From the NCBI GenBank assembly GCA_028456385.1, contig JALNQF010000113.1:1-64000 (forward strand): 64,000 nucleotides of DNA, read 5' to 3'. The DNA comes from Ophiosphaerella korrae (taxonomy: Eukaryota > Ascomycota > Dothideomycetes > Pleosporales > Phaeosphaeriaceae). A program made the translations under genes and the position numbers. Of the stretch, positions 12,150 to 23,240 are shown one piece after another (the stretch's first letter is position 1; every line of letters begins with the position of its first letter). The notes under the pieces were generated by a model. The model saw nothing but the letters and a program-made list of their open reading frames with translations, was not told the origin of the DNA and ran no database searches.

Positions 12150-12791
12150 CTATTCTGAATGTTTGGCTCTTGTTGTGTTGTTGACAACTTGGATGACTGG
12201 TACTCTCATAGGTCTCCTAGGTTCTATGCAGAGAGCCTGGCTAAACTGACCGGAGTGATGTGTCGCTTTGAATGTACTGGATTCAGATTGAAAGGGGTTC
12301 CGCGAAGATGTTGTGGCTGGTATTGTAGTTGGGTTGTTGAGGCTGCCTCGTTGAACATGGCGAGGCAATTTGTGTTGTTCATCAGTTAAATCATCATGTC
12401 TGTCGATTGCCCCGTTGTCTTCTTCGATGGTTATTGGGAAGTGTCTTGAGTCACCCGGTTGCACGTTTGAGTCTACTGACTTGCGCTGCGAGTCTTTGCG
12501 ACATCTCCATTTTAGCCCCGTAACCGTGGCCTCGCTTTGGACAGTTGTTTGGCTCTGTGGGTTTGAATGCAAGTCCAGTGTCTGCCCTCGTTTTACTTTA
12601 CTAGCTCTCTTTCTTTTCGTATTCATTTTGAGGCTCTGCACATCTCTGCAATGGGGTATGGAAGGCGGGCGCGAGAGGCGAGGCCGAGGCTGAAGACCCT
12701 GGCGAATCCTAGAAACAATCAAGCCTAAGTGAGAATGGCGATGTTGGTCACTAAGGCCATATGGCAGTGCTTTAGGAGTTTCAGCCGCCAT
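12150..12791 (-). CDS. Hypothetical basic protein, possibly truncated
   Basis: An uninterrupted 213-residue frame, rich in R, S, T and P, with a basic patch (KRKRASKVKRGQ) like a nuclear localisation signal. Its TAG stop (12150-12152) abuts a perfect intron donor, GTATGT, and an in-frame continuation follows from 12110 after a possible 39-nt intron. This suggests a former multi-exon gene cut by CAG-to-TAG, though 39 nt is short for an intron and the gene may simply end here. No known domain. Divergently placed to the BTB gene at 13285. Confidence 0.45.
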   Translation of the reverse strand: MAAETPKALPYGLSDQHRHSHLGLIVSRIRQGLQPRPRLSRPPSIPHCRDVQSLKMNTKRKRASKVKRGQTLDLHSNPQSQTTVQSEATVTGLKWRCRKDSQRKSVDSNVQPGDSRHFPITIEEDNGAIDRHDDLTDEQHKLPRHVQRGSLNNPTTIPATTSSRNPFQSESSTFKATHHSGQFSQALCIEPRRPMRVPVIQVVNNTTRAKHSE

Positions 12792-13284
12792 GGATAGGTT
12801 TCGGTCAAGAATGAATATTAGTCATCAAAGTCCGCTTTCGGGCATAAAGTCGGCCCAAACAGACAAATGACTTTGCAAATTTGGTATCATCGAGTGAACG
12901 ACATTGCCAAAGTGGATGTGGTCAGGGTGAATGAAACATTTCAGACAGCAAGCAATTAGTCAAGGTTAATCATGCACGAAATCGAGATTGCCAGAGCTGA
13001 GAGGTGCGAAGCAATGAAAATAGCTCATCAAAAACTTCATGTGCTTCAAACAGTGGAGGAGAACATGAATCAATCACGTCTTCCACAGCCACGGTGGTGT
13101 TGTTGAGGAAGCCGGCTGAACTTGAATGTGACGTCATACACCAGCCACATTCCTCAATGTATATCATTCCCAGCCCCCGCCCGCGCCAGGCCTGGTCTGT
13201 CCAACAAGTAATTACAAGGCAAGGACAGAAGGAGTGCGAAGCAGCGCACCCATCTCTCTTCCATGACCGCCATCACTGCGCCGC
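12792..13284. other. Divergent intergenic region
   Basis: About 490 bp between two diverging genes, presumably holding both promoters. No distinct element was read in it. Confidence 0.5.
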
Positions 13285-15527
13285 ATGTGGCACCATCGCA
13301 ACGTTTATTATCGTGACTTTGCTTATAGTACGCGACGACTGCGCATGGCGAACGGGAGCATCGGCGATGCACCCGCCGGAACCTTTGCTGAGTACGTAGA
13401 CGACCCTTTCTTAGAGCTTCCCAATGGTAGCAGCAACAATGCAGACGTGCCGCCTTCGAATTCTGGTCGGCCACAGTTATCGTGTCTCGCGTTGCGGCCT
13501 GGGCTAGCTCATCGACTCTACTCAGATCGTCTCCATGTACGGGCAAAAGCTAAGCTGCAACGCGACAGGTTACTATCCGGCCCTATGATTGATATATACG
13601 TCGGCGAGGACAGGCGCCATTGGGCCCTTCATCGCAACCTGCTATGCCACCATTCAGAGCTCCTCGAGACTGAGCTTGAGGGCGACGGGAAGGGCAACAA
13701 GCGCAAGGACAAGCTGGACTTGCCCGAGCACGACCCAGCTGGCTTCGAGCTGCTTGTAAAATGGCTGTATCAAGGCAAGCTCGACCATGTCTCAGACATA
13801 GCAGACGCCAACCAAAAATATGACTATGCCGTCAGTTGTCACAAGCTGTATCTGCTGTGCGACCGCCTGGGCATGCCCCAGCTCAAAAATGTGGCCATGG
13901 ACCAGTACCGACAGGGCCTCAACCAAGCTGAACTCGTGCCGGATGCCGACGAGATCGATGGAATCTACCGCAAGAGCCCACCAGCATCGCCCTTCAGACA
14001 GCTCATGACGAGAATCGCCGCACGGCAAATTATGGACCCTGGCAGCGAGCGCGACATTGAGACATATCGCCAGTGTTTCGACAGCAACCCAGATTTCGCT
14101 ATCGACCTCGTCAAGGCCATCAAGCATGGCACTGGCGGCATGCTATTTGAGGATCCTACGGAGTCTGGCAATCCATGCGATTACCACGACCACAAAGATG
14201 GCCCCAACTGCCATATCAAGGGCAAGAGTAAGCCCAAGCAAGGTATGTTCATAATTGGCCCTTCTCGACGCATAATAACGCCGGTTAACCAGCACACAAG
14301 ACCTCAGTCCCGCGCCTCGACCCACCATCCACCAAATTAACCCCCTTCATAAGCTCCGCCCCGCCGAGCCACCTTCCCCTCCAGCATCCTCCAAAGACCC
14401 CTCACCAGCCTCTTCAGCGCCAAGCTCGCCCTCAAGACGGCACCGGCACCGGCCCTCTCCGCCGTCGCCTCACAAGTCCGGCGATTTCAACAGTTGGTAC
14501 CTCACCGGAGACAGCCGTGGCGAGTCTACCGCCCAATCTGGACGCCTCCAAGCACAGGGAGAAGTGGAAGAAGGTAACGCCTCCAGAAAAAAAGCAATCG
14601 CCGGAAGCAACGAGGATGCCGTCACACCTAGCCCCAGAAGGGCACCTCCAAAGCTCAGACGGCACGTCTCACCCACCCAAGGATAGTGCTGAGGTCGTCA
14701 AGGAAGAAGAGAGTGACCAGCAAGCTACGGCGGGTTCATCTCAGCAAACACCATCACGGCGAAGAATTTGGGAATGGGCAAGAGCTGGAACTGGAAGGCT
14801 AGGTATCATTGGCCGGATACCGCACCCGGAATGGAAGGGTCCACTCACCACCAAGAACCTCGAGGTAGCCACGAATGTCACGTCTAATATTGTTACAATT
14901 GATCAATCCTATGACGGCTTCAGTATTCCACCAACAACTGCCCTGGAGTCCAATGAAGCAGAGCAGCAACGTCAACCCTCAACCGCGCAACATGAGGGAC
15001 TCGGGACTGTAGCTTCTGCTATTTCATCGCCTTCTTTCGCACAGACGAAGCAGTCATCCGACGAACTAGTCGGAGTCGCATCTAGCACAGGAACTCCAGA
15101 GTCCAAGGTGCTAAGGAATGACTTGCTAACAAATGGTGACCGAAGTACACCAGTAGCGTCAAAAGGCAGCCCACCCCCGGCACCGGATACACCTACACCT
15201 CGTCAGCGCAGTAAGGAGCCCAATAGAAAGGTGCCTAGTGCATCTATCCACTCTGTCGAAAGCGCACCATCGCCAACGCCAAACAAGACAAACCCACAGG
15301 TGGATCCTATGGGAATTGATGACATCCCTAGAAAGGAGATGACCCTAGAACTCGAAAGTACACCTAGCAATAGGAGGCTTGGCTCTGATGATGAGCCTCA
15401 GAGCGATACTTCTACAAAGGCGAAGAAAACTACAGACTCACCTAGTCCGCCCCGCATTGCTAAATATAAAATAGCTCTTGCTTCCGACCTTCTTCCGTCA
15501 GCTAGGCCCAGCACCACGTCGACTTGA
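13285..15527 (+). CDS. BTB/POZ-domain protein with long disordered tail
   Basis: The first exon encodes a BTB/POZ domain around residues 100-170: MIDIYVGEDRRHWALHRNLL, then LPEHDPAGFELLVKWLYQGK. This is the fungal type, usually an adaptor or protein-interaction module. A Cys/His-containing stretch follows (CDYHDHKDGPNCHIKGK). After KPKQ there is a donor GTATGT at 14242; the acceptor is either 14291, which leads straight into the long open frame ending at 15527, or the AG a few bases later, giving a Ser/Pro-rich frame that would need another intron (possible donor at 14574) to reach the same end. The tail is low-complexity, rich in S, T, P and E. Translation may start at 13285 or at the second ATG, 13345. 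Domain call is firm; exon structure after 14242 is not. Confidence 0.7.
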
Positions 15528-15707
15528 TATGATTTTCAATTATCTTCATCTCATATTGTTAGATACCCTCATTGTACAATAGTGGTCGTTATAAGGGCAG
15601 ATTTATGTACGCAGCAAAGTTCGTGTGATAGTTCAAAAGGTACTCAGTAATCCAATGCCTCATTCATCATTTCCTCTAGCCATCTGCGTCTTGCAATACT
15701 TTGTCTT

Positions 15708-16336
15708 CTATGAACAAGCTGGAAGTGCACCAATGCTAGTCGCGGTTTCCGCCAGTTTGACTTCTGCCGCCCGTCTCCTCACCAAGCCAGGCAAAGTCTG
15801 ACCTCCAGCTTTATTCCACTTGGGCAATTCCTGCGCAATCACTGTCTTGGGCGCCTCGCCAGCGTTCAAGCGCTTCAACAAAGTCGAGGACTCGACATTC
15901 CCCGGGCCAACATTGAAAGCCCAAGACACCAGCGCACCATATTGGTTCGCATTCAACTTGACTGCAGACGTCGTCTTAAGCGTGATAGTTTGCTGCGGCG
16001 ACTTTGGCACAGTTGTCAGCCCCCAAATCCCACAACCCCGAGAGAGAATCTATCAAATACCTTCACATCACTAGCAAGCAGTTTGCTCGCCGTTTCCTTT
16101 GTCAACGGGAAACTATACGGCACCTCCGCACACCCCTTCGATTTGCACAAGTGGCCATACCCAACGGTCGGCAAGCCAATCGGGTCCGGCGCCGGAGACG
16201 CAACAAAGCCCTCGAATTCCTTGATCAGAGATATCGTCGCTTCGTTGACATTGGGTCCTGTGCACGCGCGAGATTGGAGCGGCACTGCAAGTGCAACCGA
16301 CAGGACAGTCAATGGAAGAAAAGTCGAAAGATGCAT
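15708..16336 (-). CDS. Secreted GH24 lysozyme (phage-type muramidase)
   Basis: Exons 16336-16061 and 16001-15708 join in phase over a 59-nt intron (donor GTATTT, branch CTGAC) to give 189 residues. Residues 1-17 form a signal peptide (MHLSTFLPLTVLSVALA). The glycoside hydrolase 24 core follows: LIKEFEGF, then D51, then PTVGYGH. Glu42, Asp51 and Thr57 are spaced 9 and 15 residues apart, exactly as Glu11, Asp20 and Thr26 of T4 lysozyme, so the catalytic triad is intact. A second conserved block, NANQYGALVSWAFNVG, is typical of the P21/lambdoid-like branch. Likely role: cleavage of bacterial peptidoglycan outside the cell, for defence or feeding. The family is mainly bacterial/phage and fungal members are widely thought to derive from bacteria; the spliced intron and signal peptide show it is established in the fungus. 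Confidence 0.92.
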
Positions 16337-17586
16337 GGTTTCAATGATTCAGAGACGAGTCTTGGGAGATTTTGGTATCGAGTGCATTTACTTACTACGG
16401 ACGTCAAGAATGCGGTTTATATATTGTTGTTTCGCCCCTCCCCCCCCCCCCCCCCCCCCCAACTGCCACTGCCGTACTGAATGCGAGGCGCCAAGACCTT
16501 TGGTCTCCGGTACCTTGGTGGCGTTCCAAGAGAGGCAGGTAGGCTTTTGGGATCTACACGCTTGACGGGAGATCTCCTCGTATTGCTGCTAGAAATTTGC
16601 GTCATTTGGGGAAAATTAGGTGTTTTGTTGCCATTTATGGGTTTTTGTGGTGGTGGTGGATGGTTGCAGATGGTACTTGGGACTGGGAATAGGGCCTTTT
16701 CGGCGAGCAATGTAGTTACTAGTTTATGAATTGGCCATGCATTTCGTTGTTCTCTTTAAGTGCTTGACTGGCGGCATGGACTTTGCCTTGACTGCAATTG
16801 CTTCCCTCTACTTTTGAGTAAAGCCGCACATTCAATCCATTTCTGGATTTGATCCATATCTCTTGGAACATACCATAATCTAGATACTCGTTGGAACACG
16901 AGATACGTTGTTATTCATGGCGTAGGTAGAAATTACACTGGCAAACTGAATGGCCTGATGCACCAGCTCAATACCTGTTGAGGGAATGGCTCCCGGGCTC
17001 TTCCAAGCCGAGCCTCGCGAATGGAAACACTACCCATCCAATTAGAATAGTGTGATTTTTTCAAATATCCCGCTGTCAAAACTGCGCAGTGTCGAGCCGC
17101 GATTGTTCTAACAGACGTACAGATCTTGTCTTCCTGTGCTCTCGATGTGTAACCAACCCTAAAAGGGCATAGCCCATCGTCCTTCTCATTTCCACAAGTT
17201 CGTCTATACATTACAAATGCACCACCAAAACCCCAACCTGCGCATTCTTAATTACACACTCGTTTCACTACCACCACATTCCCTGTCCTCAGCCCCATTT
17301 CTCGTAAAAATACCTCGCGTTTTTTTTTGGGGGGGGGGGAATTATCGAGATCTACCAGGCACTTATTTTTAGCCCCGCTCAGTGACATGGGCGAGCGAGA
17401 AACGTGAGTAAGTTACATGGATTCACTGGATCAACTTATATTTTTGGGGTGAAGACTAGGGTGTTATGATAGATACGATGCGCCCTACATTTACATACCT
17501 TTACGCTGTTCCGTACGTATCTATGTACATGGTATGCCACTCCATTTCGAGACCCGGAGAAGCACCGAGTCGTTCCTCCTCGCATT
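16337..17586. other. Intergenic region with homopolymer tracts
   Basis: 1.25 kb without a credible gene. It contains a run of 21 C (16440-16460), about 100 bp upstream of the lysozyme start, and a T9-G11 run (17320-17339). Short frames here are low-complexity or shadows. Confidence 0.6.
16440..16460. repeat. Poly-C tract (21 C)
   Basis: Uninterrupted run of 21 C, about 100 bp upstream of the lysozyme ATG (minus-strand gene), so a poly-G on its sense strand. Length is likely unstable and may be misread in sequencing. Confidence 0.9.
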
Positions 17587-20500
17587 TTACCGCCGAGACG
17601 CACTTTCGTTATCGGCAGGCCCTCTTTTAACGCGCCTAAAGCACGCGAACTGGACCTTTGTGCCTTCTCTCAGTCGCTTGAGCGTATTTCGCAAACTGCC
17701 TAGTTCTTCCTGGAGCCGCATGCGAGCCGCATTGTCAGTTTTGCCATCTAGAACTTGGTAGATGTCGGTCTGGACTTGGGATGCGGCTTCTGTGGTGTAG
17801 CTTGCTAGAGTTTGTGCCATAAATTCGACATCGAGCGTTGCTTGCATGAGCTGGGCGAGGCTGATTGTGGATAGTTGGGATGAGCGGAAAGTGTTGATGA
17901 GTGTTTGTGTGGTAGACTCAAAGAGGGAACGGAGGATGCGGGGGGTGAGCGGATAGGATGTTGTCGACACTTCGGTATGTACAATGACCAGATCTAGAAG
18001 TACTGCGAAGACGAATGGACTTGGATCTCTGTCGGCTACACCTTTCCCAATTGCTGGTTGAGGTGCCCAGGTAGAACCGAAGACGCCATTCTCGATCGTA
18101 GCGCTGATTTTATTGGCGTGGGGTTTCGTGTACGATACAAAAAGTTGGGCATCGAGTTGGGAGAGTACATCGCGAATGCGATTCGTTTCGTCGGTGAGCT
18201 GGACGCTGAAGAGGGTTTCAAATAGGGACAGGAGCTGAGGAGTGATGTCGCTCTGGAAAGCGGACATGTTAGAGAGGGTCAAGAGGAGGCGAATAGACTG
18301 TTCGTGTTAGTATTACTTCATGAAAGCCGCCTCGTAGTTGCAAACCCACCTTGCTATTGGCGTCGACCTTACCCCAGCCGTCCTCTTCTATATCTTGCGT
18401 GTCTATAGTGATGTCGTCACCTCTGACTTCGAAGTTCTGGCCGATTGCCATCCTTCCCTTCTCAGCACATTCTACCATACCACTTAAAGTCCTATAGAAG
18501 CTGGTCACGAATTGGCTCCTGACCATTTGCAACAGCTTATTACTTGGTGGTATCACTACGTCTACAGCTGTCTTGTTCGCTTCAACATATAGTGTTTTCT
18601 GTAAGTTGTTTAACAGGAAGCTTTGGACTGCGAGGAAGCGTTGCGGCAGATTGGTTGTATCTTTACGATCAGGATTACGAGTCCAGTCCTCAAGCACCTT
18701 AAGCTTGTCGGCATCGGTGTTCCATGCAGCGCACACAGCTTGAACACAGCGCTCGCGTACGCCACCAAGCAGCAAACGTAACGCTTCATCGAGGCGCGTA
18801 GATGGTCCAATCTCCGCAAGCCGAAGCGATGCAAGCTCGTTGGCCGCTGTGCCAATCAGCAAGAGCATTCTAGAGAGATAATGTGATCCTGAAAGTGCAT
18901 TCGCATGAGGAGGCCAGAACGCATATTTCTCCCAACTCTCACCGCGACTCGGCGATGGTGGCGGTACATTATTTGGATCGAAGCGAAATCGTGAGCCAGC
19001 ATTGGGGCTTAGGGCTGCGCTAAGGGGCGTTCTCGGTGTTGTGGGTGTGGGTGTGGGTGTGGTAGGCAGTGGGGAGAAAAGCAATGAAACATCCTCGATT
19101 GGCGGGTCTGAAAAGAACGATAGAAGGTGTTCTCGGATGATGTTGATGAGTTCTGCTGTTCCCTTCTCTAGCTGAGTTTTATTTTCATCTGAAAGCTTAT
19201 GGTGTACCGCAGATTGGTTCTGATATCCCACAGGCAGATTTCTCTGGGCACGACCGGAGAAGAAAGACTGTGCAATATCCCAGTATTCGATTAGTTCGCC
19301 AAGGAGACCCCCTCTATTGGACAACAGTGTATTCATAGAGGCATACACATGTTCCCAGAACTCAATCACCTTAGGCGTATCCAGCTTGGATGGTTCTGCA
19401 CTGATGTTGCTGCTCGTGGGGACAGCACGCAGGTGCTTTTGCTGCTGACGCAAACTTGGCTTCTCACCATTTGCTAGATGGCGACGAAGAATTTCAGTTT
19501 CGACTCTGGACCGCTCGCAAGCGGAGTTGAGACGTGATTTGAGGTGGTCATATCGTGAAAGTAGCCAGATCCAGATTGGGTTATCGTCAACGCCCAGTTC
19601 CAGCATGATAGAGATGATGCTCATGTACTGGTCGGACTTGGCGTTTTCAGCCCCGGTCTGAAGCTTGGTGAAGTGTGTGTCCGCAAGGCGCTTCCATGAT
19701 TCTCTCTTGAATGCTTCGATCTGGCGTTCAACTTCTGCCCACATCCTGGCCGTGACAATAACTTGGTGTAGCTGGGCGTCTGGAAGCGGGGTCTTTGAGA
19801 CGCTTGCCTGCTCTGCTATTGATCTAGCTTCTTCAGCGTACTTGCGCGCGCGCTTATACTCGTCGACTATGGCATCATGGTCCTTGCGACGAATCGCATC
19901 GTGCAGTGCGGAAGCAACTTCGAAGAGTCCGCGATGCTGGTGGACAGCATCCAAGATGGCCTTGAGAGTCTCTTCCTTTTCTCGCCCGTTCAAGGCTGGA
20001 CCCCACACCTCGTCGGCCTTGACAGCGACTTCGGTCAGAGGCACCTTGATGCCGTAGACGCCATATTCACTTTCTTTGATGAGGGCGTTCTTCCGCTTCT
20101 CGCTCAATGCAGGCTTGCTCAAGCCTACACCAGGGCTCAGGCTATCGCTAGCCTTCCTTCCGGAGAAGCTGGACCGGCTAGGTCCCCGCGAATGGCCAGC
20201 GCGGCCGGTAGCGGGGGAGAGGGTCTCGGGTTCTTTGCCTTGCTCGCGCATTTCCGTGTAGACGCGGTCAATGGTGGCCTTTGCGCCGACGAAGCGCTCG
20301 AAATTTGATTCGACAAGCACCTTGAGCGAGGCCGACTTCTTCTCAATCGAGTTGGAGAGGAACTCGAGACCGGCGAGCAGCATGTCGGTTGAGGCATCGC
20401 TATGCACCTGGGACAGGAAGAGCTGGGGCGAGAAAGTAGTAGAGCTTAGCAGGAAGCGATTGCGCAGCTTGACGTCGTCCTCGACCTGGATGTTCCTCGC

Positions 20501-20806
20501 CCGCAGCACCTGCACCACGCTGGGGTACATTCCCAGCGCATCCTGCTCGTCCTTTTGTACCAGATTCTCCTTGCCATCCTTCGATATCTCTGCTCCCGGA
20601 ACCTGCCGCGAGAACCTTGATCTATCTTCTAGCACCGAATACCGTGACTTCGAGCGGCGGACTGCGGCGGCCTGGGCCACTGCTTTGGATGTGGGAGCTT
20701 CTGCGTCAGAATCGGACTCGTCGTTCTTCTCGTCAGGCCATCGCGTTGGCCATAGAGTGGTGAGGTTGTACTTGTTTAGAATTGCCTGCTCCAAGGCCGG
20801 GTCCAT
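17587..20806 (-). CDS. sec5: Exocyst complex component Sec5
   Basis: Exons 20806-18350 and 18297-17587 join in phase 0 over a 52-nt intron with branch TACTAAC, giving 1055 residues, the usual size for fungal Sec5. The N-terminus (LNKYNLTTLWPTRWPDE), the segment LRARNIQVEDDVKLRNRFLL and the coiled-coil-prone stretch after FLSNSIEKKSASLKVLVESN are typical of Sec5/EXOC2. The protein belongs to the octameric exocyst that tethers secretory vesicles to the plasma membrane at growth sites such as hyphal tips. A Ser/Pro/Thr-rich insert (SPLPTTPTPTPTTPRTP) lies near residue 580. Start is the only ATG before the conserved N-terminus. It is divergent from the enoyl-CoA isomerase gene, 628 bp apart. Confidence 0.92.
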
Positions 20807-21434
20807 TGCGCTAGCAGGAAGCTAGAGCAGGCATAAATAGGAGTACGCAGGGCCGGTGGTGGTGTGAAGTGTGGCATACCAAGCACTGAGACGTGGTGGC
20901 TGTAGCGGCCAATCACAGTCACGTCATGCTTGGCGAACCATGCAACCACCCGAGTTGGAAGAAACCATTGCGTGTGATTTCAAGATAAATTCCACGACTA
21001 AATCATAAACAGTATGTTCCGTCACCAACCTATTCTCGGATTAGATTCGCTTTCCACCGCGACAGTGATTATTCAATCATCCCCAGGGCCTACCTTTTCC
21101 CATGCGAACGCAGTCTACCTACATCAAGTTACTCAACCTGAAAACCTGTAGTAATAGTCTAATTTTTCAAATATGCGATTACTATTATCCATGCGCCTTT
21201 ACAATCTCATAACTAACTACCTACGTATCAAGGCAAGGCAGGAGGCACCCTTTCGTACTCGGTTGCTTCGCGTTAGCCGAACCGGCGATAAGTCTCGGCG
21301 ATTGGAGGCATCAAAAGCTACACACCTTCATGCATTCTGCAACCTTATAGATAGTGAACATATCAACTCCCAATTTTCTTTGACTTTGTGTATATCTCAA
21401 GGATTTACCTATTTAGCACCCACCCTTATACCCA
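20807..21434. promoter_or_regulatory. Divergent promoter region, Sec5 / enoyl-CoA isomerase
   Basis: 628 bp between two divergent starts. A pyrimidine-rich stretch precedes the isomerase ATG. No specific factor site can be claimed. Confidence 0.4.
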
Positions 21435-22291
21435 ATGTCAGCACAACCTGTTTCTATCGCGTACCGCGACTCAATTGCAATAATCACCCTCAACAAGCCA
21501 CAAAAGTTGAATTCTCTAACCAAAGATGAATTTTACTCTCTAGCTACTCTTCTACGGGAAGCTGATGCTCACCCCGAAGTCATTGTCACGCTACTAATCG
21601 GAACCGGAAGATTCTTCTCGGCGCAAGTCAAGTCCAGATTCAACTCCCAATACCGTCATCTCACACACTGAATAGTGGCGCCGACGTCTCTCAAAACCGC
21701 CAAGCCCCTCCAGGAATTAGTGCATTTCGACATGGCCTGCGAGAAACCGTTGCCAACAATCTCAATCTCTCACACGCCTTCTCGACACATTCCAAACTGC
21801 TGGTTACGGCATTGAACGGCCCGGTTGTAGGCATATCGGCTGCCATCATTGCGTATTCTGATTTCATATTCGCGGCGCCCGGGACGTATTTGCTTACTCC
21901 GTTTTCGAGCCTGGGGCTTGTGGCAGAAGGTGGTGCTAGTCATACGTTTGTTCGGCGAATGGGGCTGGCTAGGGCCAAGGAGGCGTTATTCTTGAGTAAA
22001 AAGATCACGGCAGGGCAGCTCGAACATTGCGGATTTGTTAATAAGTTATTCTCATCAACAGGCGAAGAATTCCGCGCTGCTGTTCTGGATGAGATTCGGG
22101 GATGGGTTGATGGCCATCTTAACAACGACAGTATACTCAAGATCAAAGGTTTGTTGGAAACTGGACGCGACGCAGAGCTGTCGAAGCGTGTTGTAGATGA
22201 ATTATTCGCTGGGTTAGAAAGGCAAACTGCTGGGATACCACAGAGGGAGTTCGAGAAGTTGAAGAGAGGAGAGAAAAAGCACAAGTTATGA
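21435..22291 (+). CDS. Peroxisomal-type enoyl-CoA isomerase (Eci1-like)
   Basis: Exons 21435-21631 and 21676-22291 join over a 44-nt intron; only this join keeps frame, giving 270 residues. The crotonase fold is clear: ITLNKPQKLNSLT, RFFSAQ...GADVS (oxyanion-hole loop), ALNGPVVGISAA (second oxyanion loop), and FSSLGLVAEGGAS, where the Glu of EGGAS matches the catalytic Glu of delta3,delta2-enoyl-CoA isomerases. The enzyme moves a double bond so that unsaturated acyl-CoA can enter beta-oxidation. The C-terminus KKHKL is a weak PTS1-like signal (HKL, not the strict consensus). It converges on the next gene with only 11 bp between stop codons and starts the catabolic cluster. Confidence 0.85.
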
Positions 22292-22302
22292 ATAAACGTG
22301 AT

Positions 22303-23157
22303 CTAGAGTTTGAATTTTGGGTCTCGACTCGTCGGTTTTGAATGCACATAACTGATCCGCTGAAAGCTGCGGTCCGCTTCACCATACAGCTCACCTCGTA
22401 ATATACCGTACACACCTGCTTTCGCCTTCGGACTCAATCTTTGCCCTAATAGCAGTGCGCATTCTATCATTTTTTCTGGGTGTGCAATTTCATCAACAAT
22501 TCCATCTTTCAAAGCCTCTTTACTGGTCCATTTATGGCCTTCAAGTAGCATCTTGCGGGCAACCTGAGGAGCCAGCTTCAGTCGAAGAAGGGTTCCCATC
22601 CCGTCAAAATGCAGTCCGAGATCTACTGGTGGCTAAATACCCGTTTAGGCTAATTTTAATTGATTTACTGAGATCGCTTGACTCACCATGCAAATATATC
22701 CTCTTTCGCTGTTCATAATCCGATAGTCGTGCGCCAACGCAAATGGACACGCGCCGCCGAATGTATGTCCAGTCAAAAGCGCAATGGTCGGGAATGGAAA
22801 GTCTAGTATTGTGTGCAACATAGGATAGTATCCATCCGAGTTTGCAAAGGGGTTCGTCCGTCTTTCACTCAAATCTGCCCCTGTGCACCAGAACTTCGCA
22901 TCAGAACCTCTCGTTATCACAGCTCCAGCTGAGTTCGGCCCTAGTGTTGCCTGAACATGGTGAAAAGCCCACATAATCTCACGACAAAACTCGACCGTAA
23001 GACGATTTTCCAGGGCTCGTTGGAGGGTGATAACAAACACATCACCATAGCGGTCTAATGCTAACAATTCTTGCGAACTTTCAGTCGGTAGGGTCTGCCG
23101 AAACTTTGCCGGTATAGTAATTGAGTTCATGTTGGTGTAAAAAGAAACTTGGATCAT
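22303..23157 (-). CDS. Enoyl-CoA hydratase/isomerase family protein
   Basis: Exons 23157 (or 23130) to 22687 and 22632-22303 join in phase 0 over a 54-nt intron (GTGAGT...TTTAG). The ATG at 23130 has the better context and gives 257 residues; 23157 gives 266. Crotonase motifs: VFVITLQRALENRLT, KFWCTGADLSE, PTIALLTGHTFGGACPFALAHDYRIM and PVDLGLHFDGMGTLLRLKL. The last block resembles eukaryotic enoyl-CoA isomerases (PEVDLGL-type), though the usual Glu before VDLG is Pro here, so its exact reaction is uncertain. It ends KFKL, a non-canonical PTS1-like end. Together with the ligase and the other isomerase it suggests a short peroxisomal acyl-CoA pathway. Confidence 0.82.
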
Positions 23158-23240
23158 TCAATATCTTGACCTTGTAGACATCCCACGATGTGGGTTCATT
23201 TGATCGGCTGGGTATCGCCGGAGCGAAACGCCGGGAGTAA

